The notes under the pieces were generated by a model. It made no database searches and was not told the DNA's origin. It saw only the letters and a program-made list of their open reading frames with translations. Shown here in pieces: positions 1-8,992 of a stretch of DNA of 33,214 nucleotides. The stretch comes from Candidatus Bathyarchaeota archaeon (GTDB lineage Archaea; Thermoproteota; Bathyarchaeia; Bathyarchaeales; DTEX01), in contig JAGTQE010000015.1 in assembly GCA_018396635.1 (NCBI GenBank), forward strand, positions 1 to 33,214. Direction: 5' to 3'. The translations under genes were made by a program, and so were the position numbers. How positions within the stretch are numbered: the first letter of the stretch is position 1; each line of letters starts with the position of its first letter.

Positions 1-2
1 AT

Positions 3-749
3 GGGATTCAAAATTGGAATAGGCCTTCGGCTTTAACTCTAGCTTCATGTATACTTTTCGGCGGCTTTCTCGGACTTTTAGATGATTGGGCCGATATTAA
101 ATGGAGATATAAGGCTCTTTTACCGCTTATAGCATCCCTGCCCTTGATAGTAATCCGTGAAGGCGACCCATATATGAGCACTTATTTTTGGGGCAAAGTT
201 AACTTCGGAATATACTATTATCTATTAATCATCCCGACAATAGTTACAATAACAACCAATGCTGTTAACCAGCTAGGTGGATTAAATGGATTAGAAACTA
301 TATGTCCCTCAATAGTTTTAACTGGACTATTCATAACTTCAATAATTCATGGTCGAGAAGTGAGCGTCCTCCTCTACGCTCCGCTGGCGGTTTCCTGGGC
401 TCTAGCATACTATAATTTTAGGGGCAAAATATTTGTTGGGAATACAGGATCTTTTGCCTTAGGAATCACATTAGCCTCCTATGCAATAATATCTAATATA
501 GAACAAACCCTAGCCATCTCTATACTACCCTTCATATTTAACTCATCGCTTGTATTAATCAACATTCTATTTTTTAAGCGCAGAGCCAAGATTGAGATGG
601 ACGGACTCGTACTTAAAGCCTCTCATAGAAGAAGTCTCTTAACTCTAATAGCCTACTACCACCCGACAACTGAGCGAAAACTAGTCTTATTAGTGGCATC
701 ACTCTTTACACTTACGACTACAGCCGCCGTACTGATATCTATAGCCTGA
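3..749 (+). CDS. AglH/WecA-like polyprenyl-phosphate sugar-1-phosphate transferase, 5' truncated
   Basis: The frame is open from the left edge, so the true start lies outside the window. An internal ATG at 144 is not the start, because the conserved GLLDDWADIKWRYK segment (about 78-113) lies upstream of it. That segment matches the cytoplasmic Asp-Asp loop of the MraY/WecA/ALG7 family, which moves a sugar-1-phosphate from a UDP-sugar to a polyprenyl or dolichyl phosphate lipid. Further family motifs are NAVNQLGGLNGLE (about 258-296), close to the ALG7/AglH version, and VGNTGSFALG (about 433-462). Several hydrophobic segments indicate an integral membrane protein. The Asp of the bacterial DGLNGL motif is Gly here, and the GD of the GDTGS motif is GN. 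With the following DUF354 gene 17 bp downstream it suggests a lipid-linked glycan or N-glycosylation locus. The family is clear; the sugar is unknown. Confidence 0.8.
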   Translation, partial: GIQNWNRPSALTLASCILFGGFLGLLDDWADIKWRYKALLPLIASLPLIVIREGDPYMSTYFWGKVNFGIYYYLLIIPTIVTITTNAVNQLGGLNGLETICPSIVLTGLFITSIIHGREVSVLLYAPLAVSWALAYYNFRGKIFVGNTGSFALGITLASYAIISNIEQTLAISILPFIFNSSLVLINILFFKRRAKIEMDGLVLKASHRRSLLTLIAYYHPTTERKLVLLVASLFTLTTTAAVLISIA

Positions 750-766
750 TAAGGAGTGAAAAAGCC

Positions 767-1747
767 ATGAGGATATGGTATGATGCATGCACGGGAAAAC
801 ACATACGGTATGGTGCTGCTATAACAAAGCGTCTAGAGGAGAAAGGGCATGAAATAATATTCACGACAAGAAGACACCCGGACACTATACCGCTAACAAA
901 GCATCTAAACCTAAAAGTCGAAGTGATTGGAAAGTATGATCCAAGAACCTTATATACAAGGCTTTATGAAAGTTTAAAAAGGCAGTTAAAGTTTTCTAAG
1001 ATTTTTATGGGGAATCCGCCTAACTATGCAATTTGTCATTGTTCTGTCGACCTCTGCCGAGTCGCTTTCGGCCTCGGCGTGCCAATAATTTGCACATTTG
1101 ATACACCACATGCGGATGCGGTAAATAGATTAACGGTTCCACTTGCAAGCGTTGTAGTTGCATCGAAAGCTATTCCTCAAGAGGTAATACGAAGCTATGG
1201 CGCGAGAAAAATAGTCCAATTTGATGGTGTAGACGAGGTTGCGTGGATGAAGAACTTTAAGCCATTTGCGGAGTTTAATTTTAAAAGACCTCTTATAGTT
1301 GTTAGGCAAAGCGAAATTAAAGCGGCGTACGCCAAGGGAACCGTAGATATAATGGAGAAAATTGCCGAAAAGCTTACTTCACTCGGGCAAGTAATATATT
1401 TAAGCAGGTATAGTAGAAGGCGAAGGCGGGGGCTACTTATCCCTAAAGGCTTTATCGATTCAGCTAGTTTAGCTGCTCAAGCCGATCTGGTAGTCAGCGT
1501 GGGTGGAACAATAGCGAGAGAAGCCGCATTATCTGGCACACCGAGCATAGTAATCGATGTTTTCGGCAAAATACATGTAAACGAATATTTAGCTAACAGA
1601 GGTTTTCCAATATACATTACAAAGCCAGAAGATGTCTTAAGAAAAGCCGAAAAGCATCTGGGGAAAAGGCTCGATGTTAAAACACTTCTTATGGAGCTTG
1701 AGGACCCAGTGGATGTGGTTGAGAGTATAATTGAGGAGAAAGGCTAA
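767..1747 (+). CDS. DUF354 family protein (GT-B-like, predicted glycosyltransferase)
   Basis: 326 aa. The N-terminus (MRIWYDACTGKHIRYGAAIT, then EKGHEI) is typical of DUF354, a GT-B-like family related to nucleotide-sugar epimerases and glycosyltransferases and common in archaeal and bacterial surface-polysaccharide loci. A C-terminal nucleotide-sugar-binding-like region with VVSVGGTIAREAALSGTPSI lies at about residues 243-262, which is the expected layout for the second Rossmann domain. No signal peptide or membrane segment is visible. It follows the AglH-like gene by 17 bp on the same strand, with GGAG upstream of the ATG, so co-transcription is likely. Its last 4 bp overlap the end of the convergent acyltransferase gene. 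Exact substrate unknown. Confidence 0.75.
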   Translation: MRIWYDACTGKHIRYGAAITKRLEEKGHEIIFTTRRHPDTIPLTKHLNLKVEVIGKYDPRTLYTRLYESLKRQLKFSKIFMGNPPNYAICHCSVDLCRVAFGLGVPIICTFDTPHADAVNRLTVPLASVVVASKAIPQEVIRSYGARKIVQFDGVDEVAWMKNFKPFAEFNFKRPLIVVRQSEIKAAYAKGTVDIMEKIAEKLTSLGQVIYLSRYSRRRRRGLLIPKGFIDSASLAAQADLVVSVGGTIAREAALSGTPSIVIDVFGKIHVNEYLANRGFPIYITKPEDVLRKAEKHLGKRLDVKTLLMELEDPVDVVESIIEEKG

Positions 1748-2247
1748 GTTTCTCCAATAAACATTCTTCTTTTATTTTCGTACTCTTCTCTTCTCATAAA
1801 GGCTTTTGCCGGTATACCCTTAACCACCGCTCCTGAATTCACGTCTCTTGTAACAATGCTTCCAGCAGCTATAACTGCTCCATCACCTATCACTATGTTG
1901 GGCATTATTATTGCACCACCACCAATTATAACATCATTTCCTATCACTGGCGGCGTCACGCGCTTACTCACGGGGTACTTATCATTTAAGATAGCTACAT
2001 TCGGTCCTATGAAAACGTTATTCCCTATTTCGCAGCCATTTGAGATCGTTACGTGCGCCTGAATATTGCAGCCTCTACCTATTTTAACATCCTTACCTAT
2101 ATCGCAGAAACTTCCAATTTTCGTTTCATCACCCACTATAGTGTTATCGCCTATCACAACATAATTCCATATGATTACACCAGCGCCTAATCGAACATTA
2201 TTCCCTAACACTACACCAATACCAAACTTAGGCTTAAATTCCTTCAA
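1744..2247 (-). CDS. Left-handed beta-helix (hexapeptide repeat) acyltransferase
   Basis: 167 aa made almost entirely of [LIV]-G-x4 hexapeptide repeats (for example IGDNTIVGDETKIGSFCDIG and VIGNDVIIGGGAIIMPNI), so a trimeric beta-helix O/N-acyltransferase of the WbbJ/LpxA-like class. The NDKYP segment at about residue 88 and the C-terminal VVKGIPAKAFMRREEYE tail are characteristic of sugar acetyltransferases such as those acting on UDP-amino sugars. The start is a TTG at 2247, supported by a GAGGTGA ribosome site 7 nt upstream (2255-2261 on the minus strand). It is convergent with the DUF354 gene and plausibly belongs to the same glycan pathway. The acyl donor and acceptor cannot be told from sequence. 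Confidence 0.8.
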   Translation of the reverse strand: MKEFKPKFGIGVVLGNNVRLGAGVIIWNYVVIGDNTIVGDETKIGSFCDIGKDVKIGRGCNIQAHVTISNGCEIGNNVFIGPNVAILNDKYPVSKRVTPPVIGNDVIIGGGAIIMPNIVIGDGAVIAAGSIVTRDVNSGAVVKGIPAKAFMRREEYENKRRMFIGET

Positions 2248-2367
2248 ACAAAAGTCACCTCATAAACATTATTCTCCAGAAATAAAAAATATTTACGTGA
2301 GCAAAGGGTTAAGCATATATGCTCCATAAAACAAGTTAATCCATGAGGTCTGGAGACAGAGCTTCTT

Positions 2368-2772
2368 ATGGTTAGAGCTGAAGCTTTAAATTGGTTTAGG
2401 GAGGCTATTGTTGATTTTGAGAGGGCTAAGAGGGCTATTAGGGATAGAGATTGGGCTTTGACCGCATTCATGTGCCAGCAGGCTTGCGAGAAAGCTTTTA
2501 AGGCGGTTTATATTGGTGTTTTGAGAGCTAGGCCTCCTAGGGGACATGATTTAGTTATGCTCTATAGAGGTTTGTCTGCAGTTCTTAGATTCAGCGAAAG
2601 TGTTGTTGGAAGAATCCCAGAGGTCTCGCAATATTACATAGTTGCAAGATATCCTAATGCTGGGCTTGAGGTTCCTTCAGAGAGTATCTCCGAGGAGCAA
2701 GCTAGGAGAGCCCTTGAAGTTGCTGAGGAGGTCATTAGGATTGTTAGAGAGGTTATCGAGAGATCTTCCTAA
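2368..2772 (+). CDS. HEPN domain protein, predicted toxin of a HEPN/MNT pair
   Basis: 134 aa, helical. The start AEALNWFREAIVDFERAKRA and the AFMCQQACEKAFKAVY segment (about residues 36-51) are typical of HEPN proteins (PF05168). The segment RPPRGHDL contains an R-x4-H motif, the catalytic signature of HEPN ribonucleases. The next gene encodes a minimal nucleotidyltransferase and overlaps its 3' end, the standard two-gene HEPN/MNT arrangement. In characterised pairs the HEPN protein is an RNase toxin and the MNT protein neutralises it by AMP transfer. An RNase role here is inferred from that family knowledge. ATG start at 2368 with a weak GGAG about 12 nt upstream. Confidence 0.85.
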   Translation: MVRAEALNWFREAIVDFERAKRAIRDRDWALTAFMCQQACEKAFKAVYIGVLRARPPRGHDLVMLYRGLSAVLRFSESVVGRIPEVSQYYIVARYPNAGLEVPSESISEEQARRALEVAEEVIRIVREVIERSS

Positions 2773-3079
2773 GAGCGTGTTAGATGCTATAAAAATTTTC
2801 CTAGAAAATCTAGTCAGGGAGATTGGTGAGGCTGAAGTCTATCTTTTCGGGAGCTATGCGAGGGGAGATTGGATTGAGGGCAGCGATATAGACTTGATAG
2901 TTATCTCATCGAAGTTTAGAGGAATGCACATATATGATAGGATGAGCATGCTAAGAAAAATCGCGCCAGACACGCATGGATTCGAAATACTTGCCTATAC
3001 CCCTGAGGAGTTTGAGTTGGTTAAGCATAGCAGCGTTATAATTAAGGATGCTAGTGAATACTGGATAAAACTTCTATAG
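2741..3079 (+). CDS. Minimal nucleotidyltransferase (MNT), predicted antitoxin
   Basis: About 112 aa. The motif GSYARGDWIEGSDIDL is the pol-beta-type nucleotidyltransferase signature GSxxRGx(4-5)SDxDL, with the two metal-binding Asp residues present. The open frame extends back to 2642, deep inside the HEPN gene, but the TTG at 2741 is preferred. It has a strong GAGGAGGTC at 2725-2733, 7 nt upstream, and gives the usual MNT length (about 100 aa). A GTG at 2777, just after the HEPN stop, is the alternative. From TTG 2741 the gene overlaps the HEPN gene by 32 bp, suggesting translational coupling. Family assignment is firm; the start is probable. Confidence 0.82.
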   Translation: MLERLSRDLPKSVLDAIKIFLENLVREIGEAEVYLFGSYARGDWIEGSDIDLIVISSKFRGMHIYDRMSMLRKIAPDTHGFEILAYTPEEFELVKHSSVIIKDASEYWIKLL

Positions 3080-3226
3080 CGGCCAATGGGCTGAGAAATT
3101 TAAAGTTAGCTTGAAAGAAATATTATGGTAAGCGAAAAATGCTGAAAAAAGAAATGTATAGAGAAGATATTTTACATGTGTTTATACTATTGAGCTTTAC
3201 TCTTACAGACATGACTGACTATATAT

Positions 3227-4381
3227 TTAGCTGCGCAAAGCACTAGAAAACCGCATGTCACGTAGGGGATACTTTCCATATTTCCTCCCTTCCTTCACCA
3301 TCACATGAATGTTTTCCACTTTAACGTTAGCATGCAGTGAGTTGCTTGATGTCAGGATGAAGCCCCCGCCTGCCGCGGCTGCATTAATGCATCTTCTTAC
3401 GTCCCTTTTAACGTCGTTTTCATCGCCGAAGGGGAGGACGTACTTGCAGTCAACGTTTCCAGCTAGACAGATTTTTGAACCATATCTATCCTTAATATCC
3501 TCTAGGCTCATCACTTCGGGCTCTATGGGATGCAGGCAATCTATTCCAGACTCAATTATATCTTCCAGTATTGGATAAATATTTCCGTCCGTGTGTTTTA
3601 ACACTGGTATGCCATGCCGCCTCCCAATGTTAACTATCTCCTTTAGGTTAGGTAATTCGTATTCCCTAAAGATTTTCAGGTTCATGAATGGGCCCTTTCT
3701 GTCGGCATAGTCATCGGTCACAAAGAGTGCGTCTACGCCAGCTTCAGCCATAACCTTAGCGAATCCTTGACAGGATTTTGCGATCTTATCCATAAGCTTT
3801 TTTACAAATGATGGGTTACGATAGAAGTCTATTAGAATCTTGTCTATTCCACCTCTCACTTGAAAGGCCATGTGCCACCCGCTATGACATTGCGCTATAA
3901 TGGCGATATTCTCGCCCTTCAACTCCCCCATAATCTTGTCGATAGCTTCGATGACATCTGGATGATATGGGTCTGGAGGCTCGTATGACTCTAGATCCTC
4001 ATAGGAGTTAACTGTGCCGCCAACGAAGAACGTTGTTTTCGCCCCTACACTAACCTGCATTATTCTGCCCCAATGATCAATATACCTTTTTCCGTCAATA
4101 TATTTGGGCTTATAGTCTTTTGTTGTGAGCGAGTAGTCAGATAAGGCTGGTACTGCGTCAAAACCCAGCTTTTTACATGCCTCGACTAGGGCGAGCCTAT
4201 AGCTCAGTGACTTCTCCCATCCTACGCTTCCACCAGCCATAGTGAAAACTTCACCTGAAAATCTTTTTCCTAGAATTGCATCGACTATTGGCGGGTCAAG
4301 GGCGAGATCTGTCACAGGAATATAATCTGGCTCTTCCAAATCTAAAGCCCTAAAAAATCTTTCTCTTGGATCCATTCCCAA
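3227..4381 (-). CDS. Uroporphyrinogen decarboxylase (URO-D/MtaA) superfamily protein, zinc ligands incomplete
   Basis: 384 aa. The start MDPRERFFRALDLEEPDYIPV is typical of the URO-D superfamily members that act as methyltransferases on corrinoid proteins or on unknown substrates, rather than in heme synthesis. At the position of the MtaA zinc motif H-x-C it reads HTDGN (H263, D265), and the later Cys position is replaced by FILTSSNS (341-348). Only one MtaA-type ligand is therefore conserved. No corrinoid protein gene lies nearby. It is 113 bp downstream of the RsmC-like gene on the same strand. Two paralogs are at 17242 and 18980. Catalytic role unknown; a second in-frame ATG two codons in could be the start. 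Confidence 0.75.
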   Translation of the reverse strand: MGMDPRERFFRALDLEEPDYIPVTDLALDPPIVDAILGKRFSGEVFTMAGGSVGWEKSLSYRLALVEACKKLGFDAVPALSDYSLTTKDYKPKYIDGKRYIDHWGRIMQVSVGAKTTFFVGGTVNSYEDLESYEPPDPYHPDVIEAIDKIMGELKGENIAIIAQCHSGWHMAFQVRGGIDKILIDFYRNPSFVKKLMDKIAKSCQGFAKVMAEAGVDALFVTDDYADRKGPFMNLKIFREYELPNLKEIVNIGRRHGIPVLKHTDGNIYPILEDIIESGIDCLHPIEPEVMSLEDIKDRYGSKICLAGNVDCKYVLPFGDENDVKRDVRRCINAAAAGGGFILTSSNSLHANVKVENIHVMVKEGRKYGKYPLRDMRFSSALRS

Positions 4382-4494
4382 TCACAAGAAAGGAAGTGTC
4401 TTCCATTAACTTTAAAGTTTCGGAAAGGAAAAGATATGCAGTGAGCTGATCACGCGAGAGGATTGAGGGGTTATGGTATAGAGTCACATATTGC

Positions 4495-5112
4495 TTACCT
4501 CTTCTCAGCCATCAGGACACGATACCCACTCCTTCTCACAAGGACCGTGAATTTGCCAAAGGTCTCTTCAAGCATTTGTGCAATTCGCTCCCCGCCAACC
4601 CTTGACCTCACAACCATTTGCAACGTGCCACCATCATACATGTGTTTTGGCGCGTCAGTTACCATGGCTCTAACCGTTGCTAGCCCAGCACTTATAGGTG
4701 GATTAGATAGTATGCAGTTAAACATCATGCCTTTAACTGGCTCATATAGACTGCCACATCTAGCTTCGGCGTTACTTACCCTGTTGATCCTAATGTTGTG
4801 TTTGGCTAGGTTCACTGCCCGCCTATTTATATCAACCATGAGCACGTAAATATTTGGATTTAGTGCGGCGGCGACTATTCCGATGACTCCATATCCACAG
4901 CCGACATCCAGGACGTATCCTTTATCCGGTAGAATCATGTGCTCAACTAGGACTTTTGTACCTAAATCAATGCGGCTCTTGGAGAAGACTCCTGCGGATG
5001 TTAAAAATAGGAATTCTCTCCCACGTAGGTGGGCGCGTATTAACTTAAACTCTGGTTTAGACTTCGGTTTAGGAGTGAAATAATGCTCCACTCCATTGGA
5101 TTTCATGCGCAT
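4495..5112 (-). CDS. RsmC-like class I SAM-dependent RNA methyltransferase (MTS domain)
   Basis: 205 aa. It begins with the HYF(T/S)PKPxSKPE-type segment seen in archaeal RsmC/RlmG-like proteins and contains the SAM-binding motif VLDVGCGYGVIGI (about residues 67-79) and the catalytic motif NPPISAG (about 137-143), the N-P-P-[FYI] signature of N2-guanine and N6-adenine methyltransferases. Family members are short versions of bacterial RsmC, which methylates 16S rRNA; the exact RNA site is not predictable. It follows pyrB by 31 bp on the same strand and is probably co-transcribed with it. Confidence 0.82.
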   Translation of the reverse strand: MRMKSNGVEHYFTPKPKSKPEFKLIRAHLRGREFLFLTSAGVFSKSRIDLGTKVLVEHMILPDKGYVLDVGCGYGVIGIVAAALNPNIYVLMVDINRRAVNLAKHNIRINRVSNAEARCGSLYEPVKGMMFNCILSNPPISAGLATVRAMVTDAPKHMYDGGTLQMVVRSRVGGERIAQMLEETFGKFTVLVRRSGYRVLMAEKR

Positions 5113-5143
5113 AGATCTAATAGTCTCCCTCTAATAGGGCCTC

Positions 5144-6079
<936 letters not shown>

Positions 6080-6147
6080 CTAAAAGCACCCAAAATAAGC
6101 ATAAGTGTCCCATCCATAAAAATTTTAAAATCCTGCCGCTACGTAAA

Positions 6148-6186
6148 AGTTATATATATGTATCAAAATTGATATCAATGGTGATA
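6148..6186 (+). promoter_or_regulatory. PadR promoter with overlapping palindromes, likely operator
   Basis: A TTATATATA box lies at 6150-6158, preceded by an A-rich BRE-like stretch (TAAAAG). Directly downstream are two overlapping palindromes: TATCAAAATTGATA (6161-6174, 6-bp arms) and TTGATATCAA (6169-6178, perfect). A TSS about 25 nt after the TATA box would fall near 6178-6180, so a protein bound to the palindromes would block initiation. PadR regulators commonly repress their own gene, so autorepression is the simplest inference. GGTGAT (6180-6185) is the ribosome site for ATG 6189. The region also carries the divergent pyrB promoter, so pyrB control is possible. Confidence 0.6.
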
Positions 6187-6188
6187 TA

Positions 6189-6803
6189 ATGTCCAATTCT
6201 GGTAGAGAAGATCATTGGCATCATCGTTGGCACCCTCCGCCGCCTCTACATCCACCAATTTCACCCCCACCGCATAGCCCACGAAGGAATCTATGTAAAC
6301 ATTTGGCTTGCGTCCCAAAGGGTTTTCTAAGATTTCATGTGCTTTGGCTGTTGAAGGAGAAACCAATGTCAGGCTCGGAGATTATGGATGAGATTGAGAG
6401 GGAGACACACGGCTTCTGGAAACCTAGCCCAGGCTCAATTTATCCGCTTTTAGCTTGGCTGCAGGATAAGGGTTATATCAGAGAGGTTCCGAGCGGAGAG
6501 GTTGGAGTAAAGCGCTATACTATTACTGATCAGGGTATAAAGCTTCTGGAGGAGCAGGCTAGATTACAGGAAAAGATGAGAAAAATGATCTTTTTCGCTC
6601 CACGCTTCATATGGTTTATTCCACCAATGAGGAAGCTTACTGAGATGCGAGATTCTCTTGAGAAAACACTCAAGTCCCTTATGGATTTAGGTGAGGCTCT
6701 TGAGGAAAAATTTGATGAGCAATCTCTTAAAGAGGCTGCCAAAATTTTAAGTGATGCCGCCGACAAAATCGAGGAAATAGCTAGGAGAGTTAGGGAGAAA
6801 TAA
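6189..6803 (+). CDS. PadR-family transcriptional regulator with a His/Pro-rich N-terminus
   Basis: 204 aa. The winged-helix domain starts near residue 45 (GFLRFHVLWLLKEKPMSGSE) and contains GFWKPSPGSIYPLLAWLQDKG, the diagnostic PadR recognition-helix region. A C-terminal helical coiled-coil-like dimerisation segment covers roughly residues 130-204. Unusual is a 44-residue leader rich in His (H9, 11, 12, 15, 21, 29, 38) and Pro, with Cys36 and Cys41, which could bind metal. Direct autoregulation through the palindromes upstream of the ATG is likely. Targets other than itself are unknown; candidates are the divergent pyrB and the downstream ThuA-like gene. Confidence 0.88.
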   Translation: MSNSGREDHWHHRWHPPPPLHPPISPPPHSPRRNLCKHLACVPKGFLRFHVLWLLKEKPMSGSEIMDEIERETHGFWKPSPGSIYPLLAWLQDKGYIREVPSGEVGVKRYTITDQGIKLLEEQARLQEKMRKMIFFAPRFIWFIPPMRKLTEMRDSLEKTLKSLMDLGEALEEKFDEQSLKEAAKILSDAADKIEEIARRVREK

Positions 6804-6889
6804 GCCAAACCGTCCCTAATATTCAGAAAAACATTAATAGCTAAAATAAATAAGTAGAAAAGAATACAGCGTCTTGGAGGCTTAAGATT

Positions 6890-7558
6890 GTGAGAAGGCT
6901 CCTTATGATAACACATTCAGCAGGCTTTAAGCACGACTATCTGCCAGTTGCCAGAGAGACTGTTGAAAGTATTGGCAGAGAATCGGGAGAATTTAACGTT
7001 GTTGCCACAGATGAGTGTAACCTTTTAAACCGTGAAGACTTAAAGAAGTTTGATGCTGTGCTCTTCGCAACCACAGGCGAACTGCCCATATCCGACGAAC
7101 AAAAGATGGACTTCATAAATGCGATTAAAGGCGGGATGGGCTTTATAGGCGTTCATAACGCGGCTGACACATTCTATAAGTTTCCAGAGTATGGAAGGAT
7201 GCTCGGCGGATACTTTCACAGCCACCCATGGACCCAAGAGGTTGCAGTCATAGTTGAGGATAGAACTCATCCAGCTACGAGACATCTGCCGGAGAGGTTT
7301 ACCGTTAAGGAGGAAGTTTATACTTTTAGGGACTGGTCTCGTGAGAGGACTCATGTTCTAATAAGGCTAGATAATAGCTCAGTTGACTTAAGTAAGGGGA
7401 CCAGACCAGATAACGATTATGCGCTATGTTGGTGCCATAACTATGGGGAGGGTAGAGTCTTCTATACAGCATTTGGGCATTTTAAGGAAATATGGCGTGA
7501 AAAGTGGTTCCAAATACACCTATTAAATGGCATACTGTGGGCCATGAAGGTTCTGTGA
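6890..7558 (+). CDS. ThuA-like domain protein (trehalose-utilisation family)
   Basis: 222 aa. The N-terminus RRLLMITHSAGFKHDYLP, the segment GFIGVHNAADTFY (about residues 83-95) and the C-terminal GEGRVFYTAFGHF (about 188-200) are the conserved features of the ThuA family (PF06283), a class I glutamine amidotransferase-like fold. Bacterial ThuA is tied to trehalose and disaccharide catabolism, but most members have no known reaction. GTG start at 6890 with GGAGG about 10 nt upstream. It stands alone after the PadR gene, 86 bp away on the same strand. No signal peptide. Family confident, function open. Confidence 0.8.
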   Translation: MRRLLMITHSAGFKHDYLPVARETVESIGRESGEFNVVATDECNLLNREDLKKFDAVLFATTGELPISDEQKMDFINAIKGGMGFIGVHNAADTFYKFPEYGRMLGGYFHSHPWTQEVAVIVEDRTHPATRHLPERFTVKEEVYTFRDWSRERTHVLIRLDNSSVDLSKGTRPDNDYALCWCHNYGEGRVFYTAFGHFKEIWREKWFQIHLLNGILWAMKVL

Positions 7559-7603
7559 GTTTAGCACCAACTACATAGCACAAGATATTTAGGTCATACA
7601 GCT

Positions 7604-7954
7604 TTACTCTTCCCAGACTATCCCAAGATGCTCTGAGATCCTTTCCTTTAATATTTTTATTAGGTTGGGGTCATTTCTTGGATAAATGTCCGGCACATTA
7701 AGCACAACAGTCTTATTTTCAGCTTCTGGTTTTAGGCTCACTATAACTTCTTTATGATAATCTTCCATTGCAAATATTATGTCCGCCCAGTCGATAAGCT
7801 CCTTAGTTATTCTTCTTCTGGCGTTAGGCCATATTCCAGCAGATTGAACCTCAAATCCCTTAATGCCCTTCAAGATGGCTTCAGCGGTCGGACTTCTATC
7901 TACATTAGCAGTGCAAACGAAGAGGATCCGTTTAGGTCTTTTGGGAATAGTCAT
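7604..7954 (-). CDS. Low-molecular-weight protein-tyrosine-phosphatase-like protein
   Basis: About 116 aa from the ATG at 7954. The P-loop VCTANVDRSPTAEA near the N-terminus fits the C-x5-R-[ST] phosphatase signature with a following SPTAEA helix. DIYPRNDP near residue 93 occupies the region of the general-acid Asp in LMW-PTPs. Members dephosphorylate phosphotyrosine proteins; some relatives are arsenate reductases. The open frame starts at a GTG (7972) with no ribosome site, whereas ATG 7954 has GGTGGATTAGGG immediately upstream, so 7954 is preferred. It lies about 25 bp after the MDR dehydrogenase gene and is probably co-transcribed with it. Confidence 0.75.
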   Translation of the reverse strand: MTIPKRPKRILFVCTANVDRSPTAEAILKGIKGFEVQSAGIWPNARRRITKELIDWADIIFAMEDYHKEVIVSLKPEAENKTVVLNVPDIYPRNDPNLIKILKERISEHLGIVWEE

Positions 7955-7978
7955 CCCTAATCCACCATCCACCTTAGG

Positions 7979-8992
7979 CTAATAACTTTTGAATTGGAGG
8001 ATTACACCCATGGCGTTAGCCCTATCTCTTAGGAGCATTCTATAAGCTTCTTCTGCATCTCGCCAGAAGTATCTATGCGTCACTAAATGGTTGACTTTAA
8101 CATATCCGGCTGAGAGGAGGTCAAAGAATAGCTCCACATTCCTTTTCCTCGTCCATGGATTGTACGGTGTCTCATACTCTGGTTGACTACTGAAGTGCGT
8201 TCCAATTATTATCCTACTTGGCCTATTGACTTCATCATGAAAGTCCATTGTTGTCTTCCCCCTCGGTGAACTCAAAACCACGAAGCATCCTAGGGATCTG
8301 GTGAGAGTTATGGCTTTAGGTATAACCTCTGGGTTCCCTGTTACCTCAAAGACTTTATCTACCATTCTACCTTTAGTTATCTCTCTAACGGTCTCCACCA
8401 CATTCTCCCATCTATCAGCGCGTATAGTATGCGTGGCTCCTGATATTCTTGATAGATTCAACCTAAAATCTGAGATATCTATAGCTATCACTGGATAAGC
8501 TCCAGATATTCTGGAGAAGATTACAGCCATCTGCCCAAGAAGCCCAAGACCCACAACTGCGACGGACTCTCCCAAAGAAACCCTTGCAAGCCTAACTGAG
8601 TTCATTACTCCAGCCGCTATTGTGTGAAAACATGCCTCCTCAACACTAATTTTGCTCGGTATACTTATGAGCTGGGCTGAGCTGACAGTAGCATGAGTTG
8701 CGTGCGGTGATGTTGCGGCAACCAAATCGCCAACAATAAATCCTCTAACTTTGGCGCCGCATTTAACTACTCTGCCAACGCTCGAATAGCCCGGCACAAA
8801 AGGATATTTAACATATGTTGACCAAGCAGATTGCTCGGGAAAATCTCCCATGAGAGCCGTTAGCTCAGTCCCAGTACTTATTAATGTTGCAATTGTCTCT
8901 ATTAAAACTTCGTCTTCAGATGGCTCCCTAATATCAAACTCCTCGATGGCAATATTATTTGCCGATGGAAAGACGATCCTAAAACCCTTCAA
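7979..8992 (-). CDS. Medium-chain dehydrogenase/reductase lacking zinc ligands
   Basis: 337 aa. The GroES-like N-terminal domain is followed by a Rossmann domain with VAVVGLGLLGQMAV (about residues 144-157) and a typical MDR C-terminus. Where zinc alcohol dehydrogenases have the catalytic Cys it reads STGTE (39-43), and the GHE motif is replaced by PGYSSVG (67-73); the four-Cys structural zinc loop is also missing. It is thus probably a zinc-independent NAD(P)H oxidoreductase, similar in style to the STGTE/SAGTE-bearing MDR proteins related to BchC. Substrate unknown. TTG start at 8992 with GGAGGG about 10 nt upstream. Confidence 0.8.
   Translation of the reverse strand: MKGFRIVFPSANNIAIEEFDIREPSEDEVLIETIATLISTGTELTALMGDFPEQSAWSTYVKYPFVPGYSSVGRVVKCGAKVRGFIVGDLVAATSPHATHATVSSAQLISIPSKISVEEACFHTIAAGVMNSVRLARVSLGESVAVVGLGLLGQMAVIFSRISGAYPVIAIDISDFRLNLSRISGATHTIRADRWENVVETVREITKGRMVDKVFEVTGNPEVIPKAITLTRSLGCFVVLSSPRGKTTMDFHDEVNRPSRIIIGTHFSSQPEYETPYNPWTRKRNVELFFDLLSAGYVKVNHLVTHRYFWRDAEEAYRMLLRDRANAMGVILQFKSY

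Noticed and set aside
2244-2471. Minus-strand 75-codon frame
   Set aside because: Antisense to the start of the HEPN gene, whose motifs and partner gene are clear.
3227-4381. Uroporphyrinogen decarboxylase of heme synthesis
   Set aside because: The three superfamily members resemble MtaA-type proteins, vary in zinc ligands, and have no heme genes nearby.
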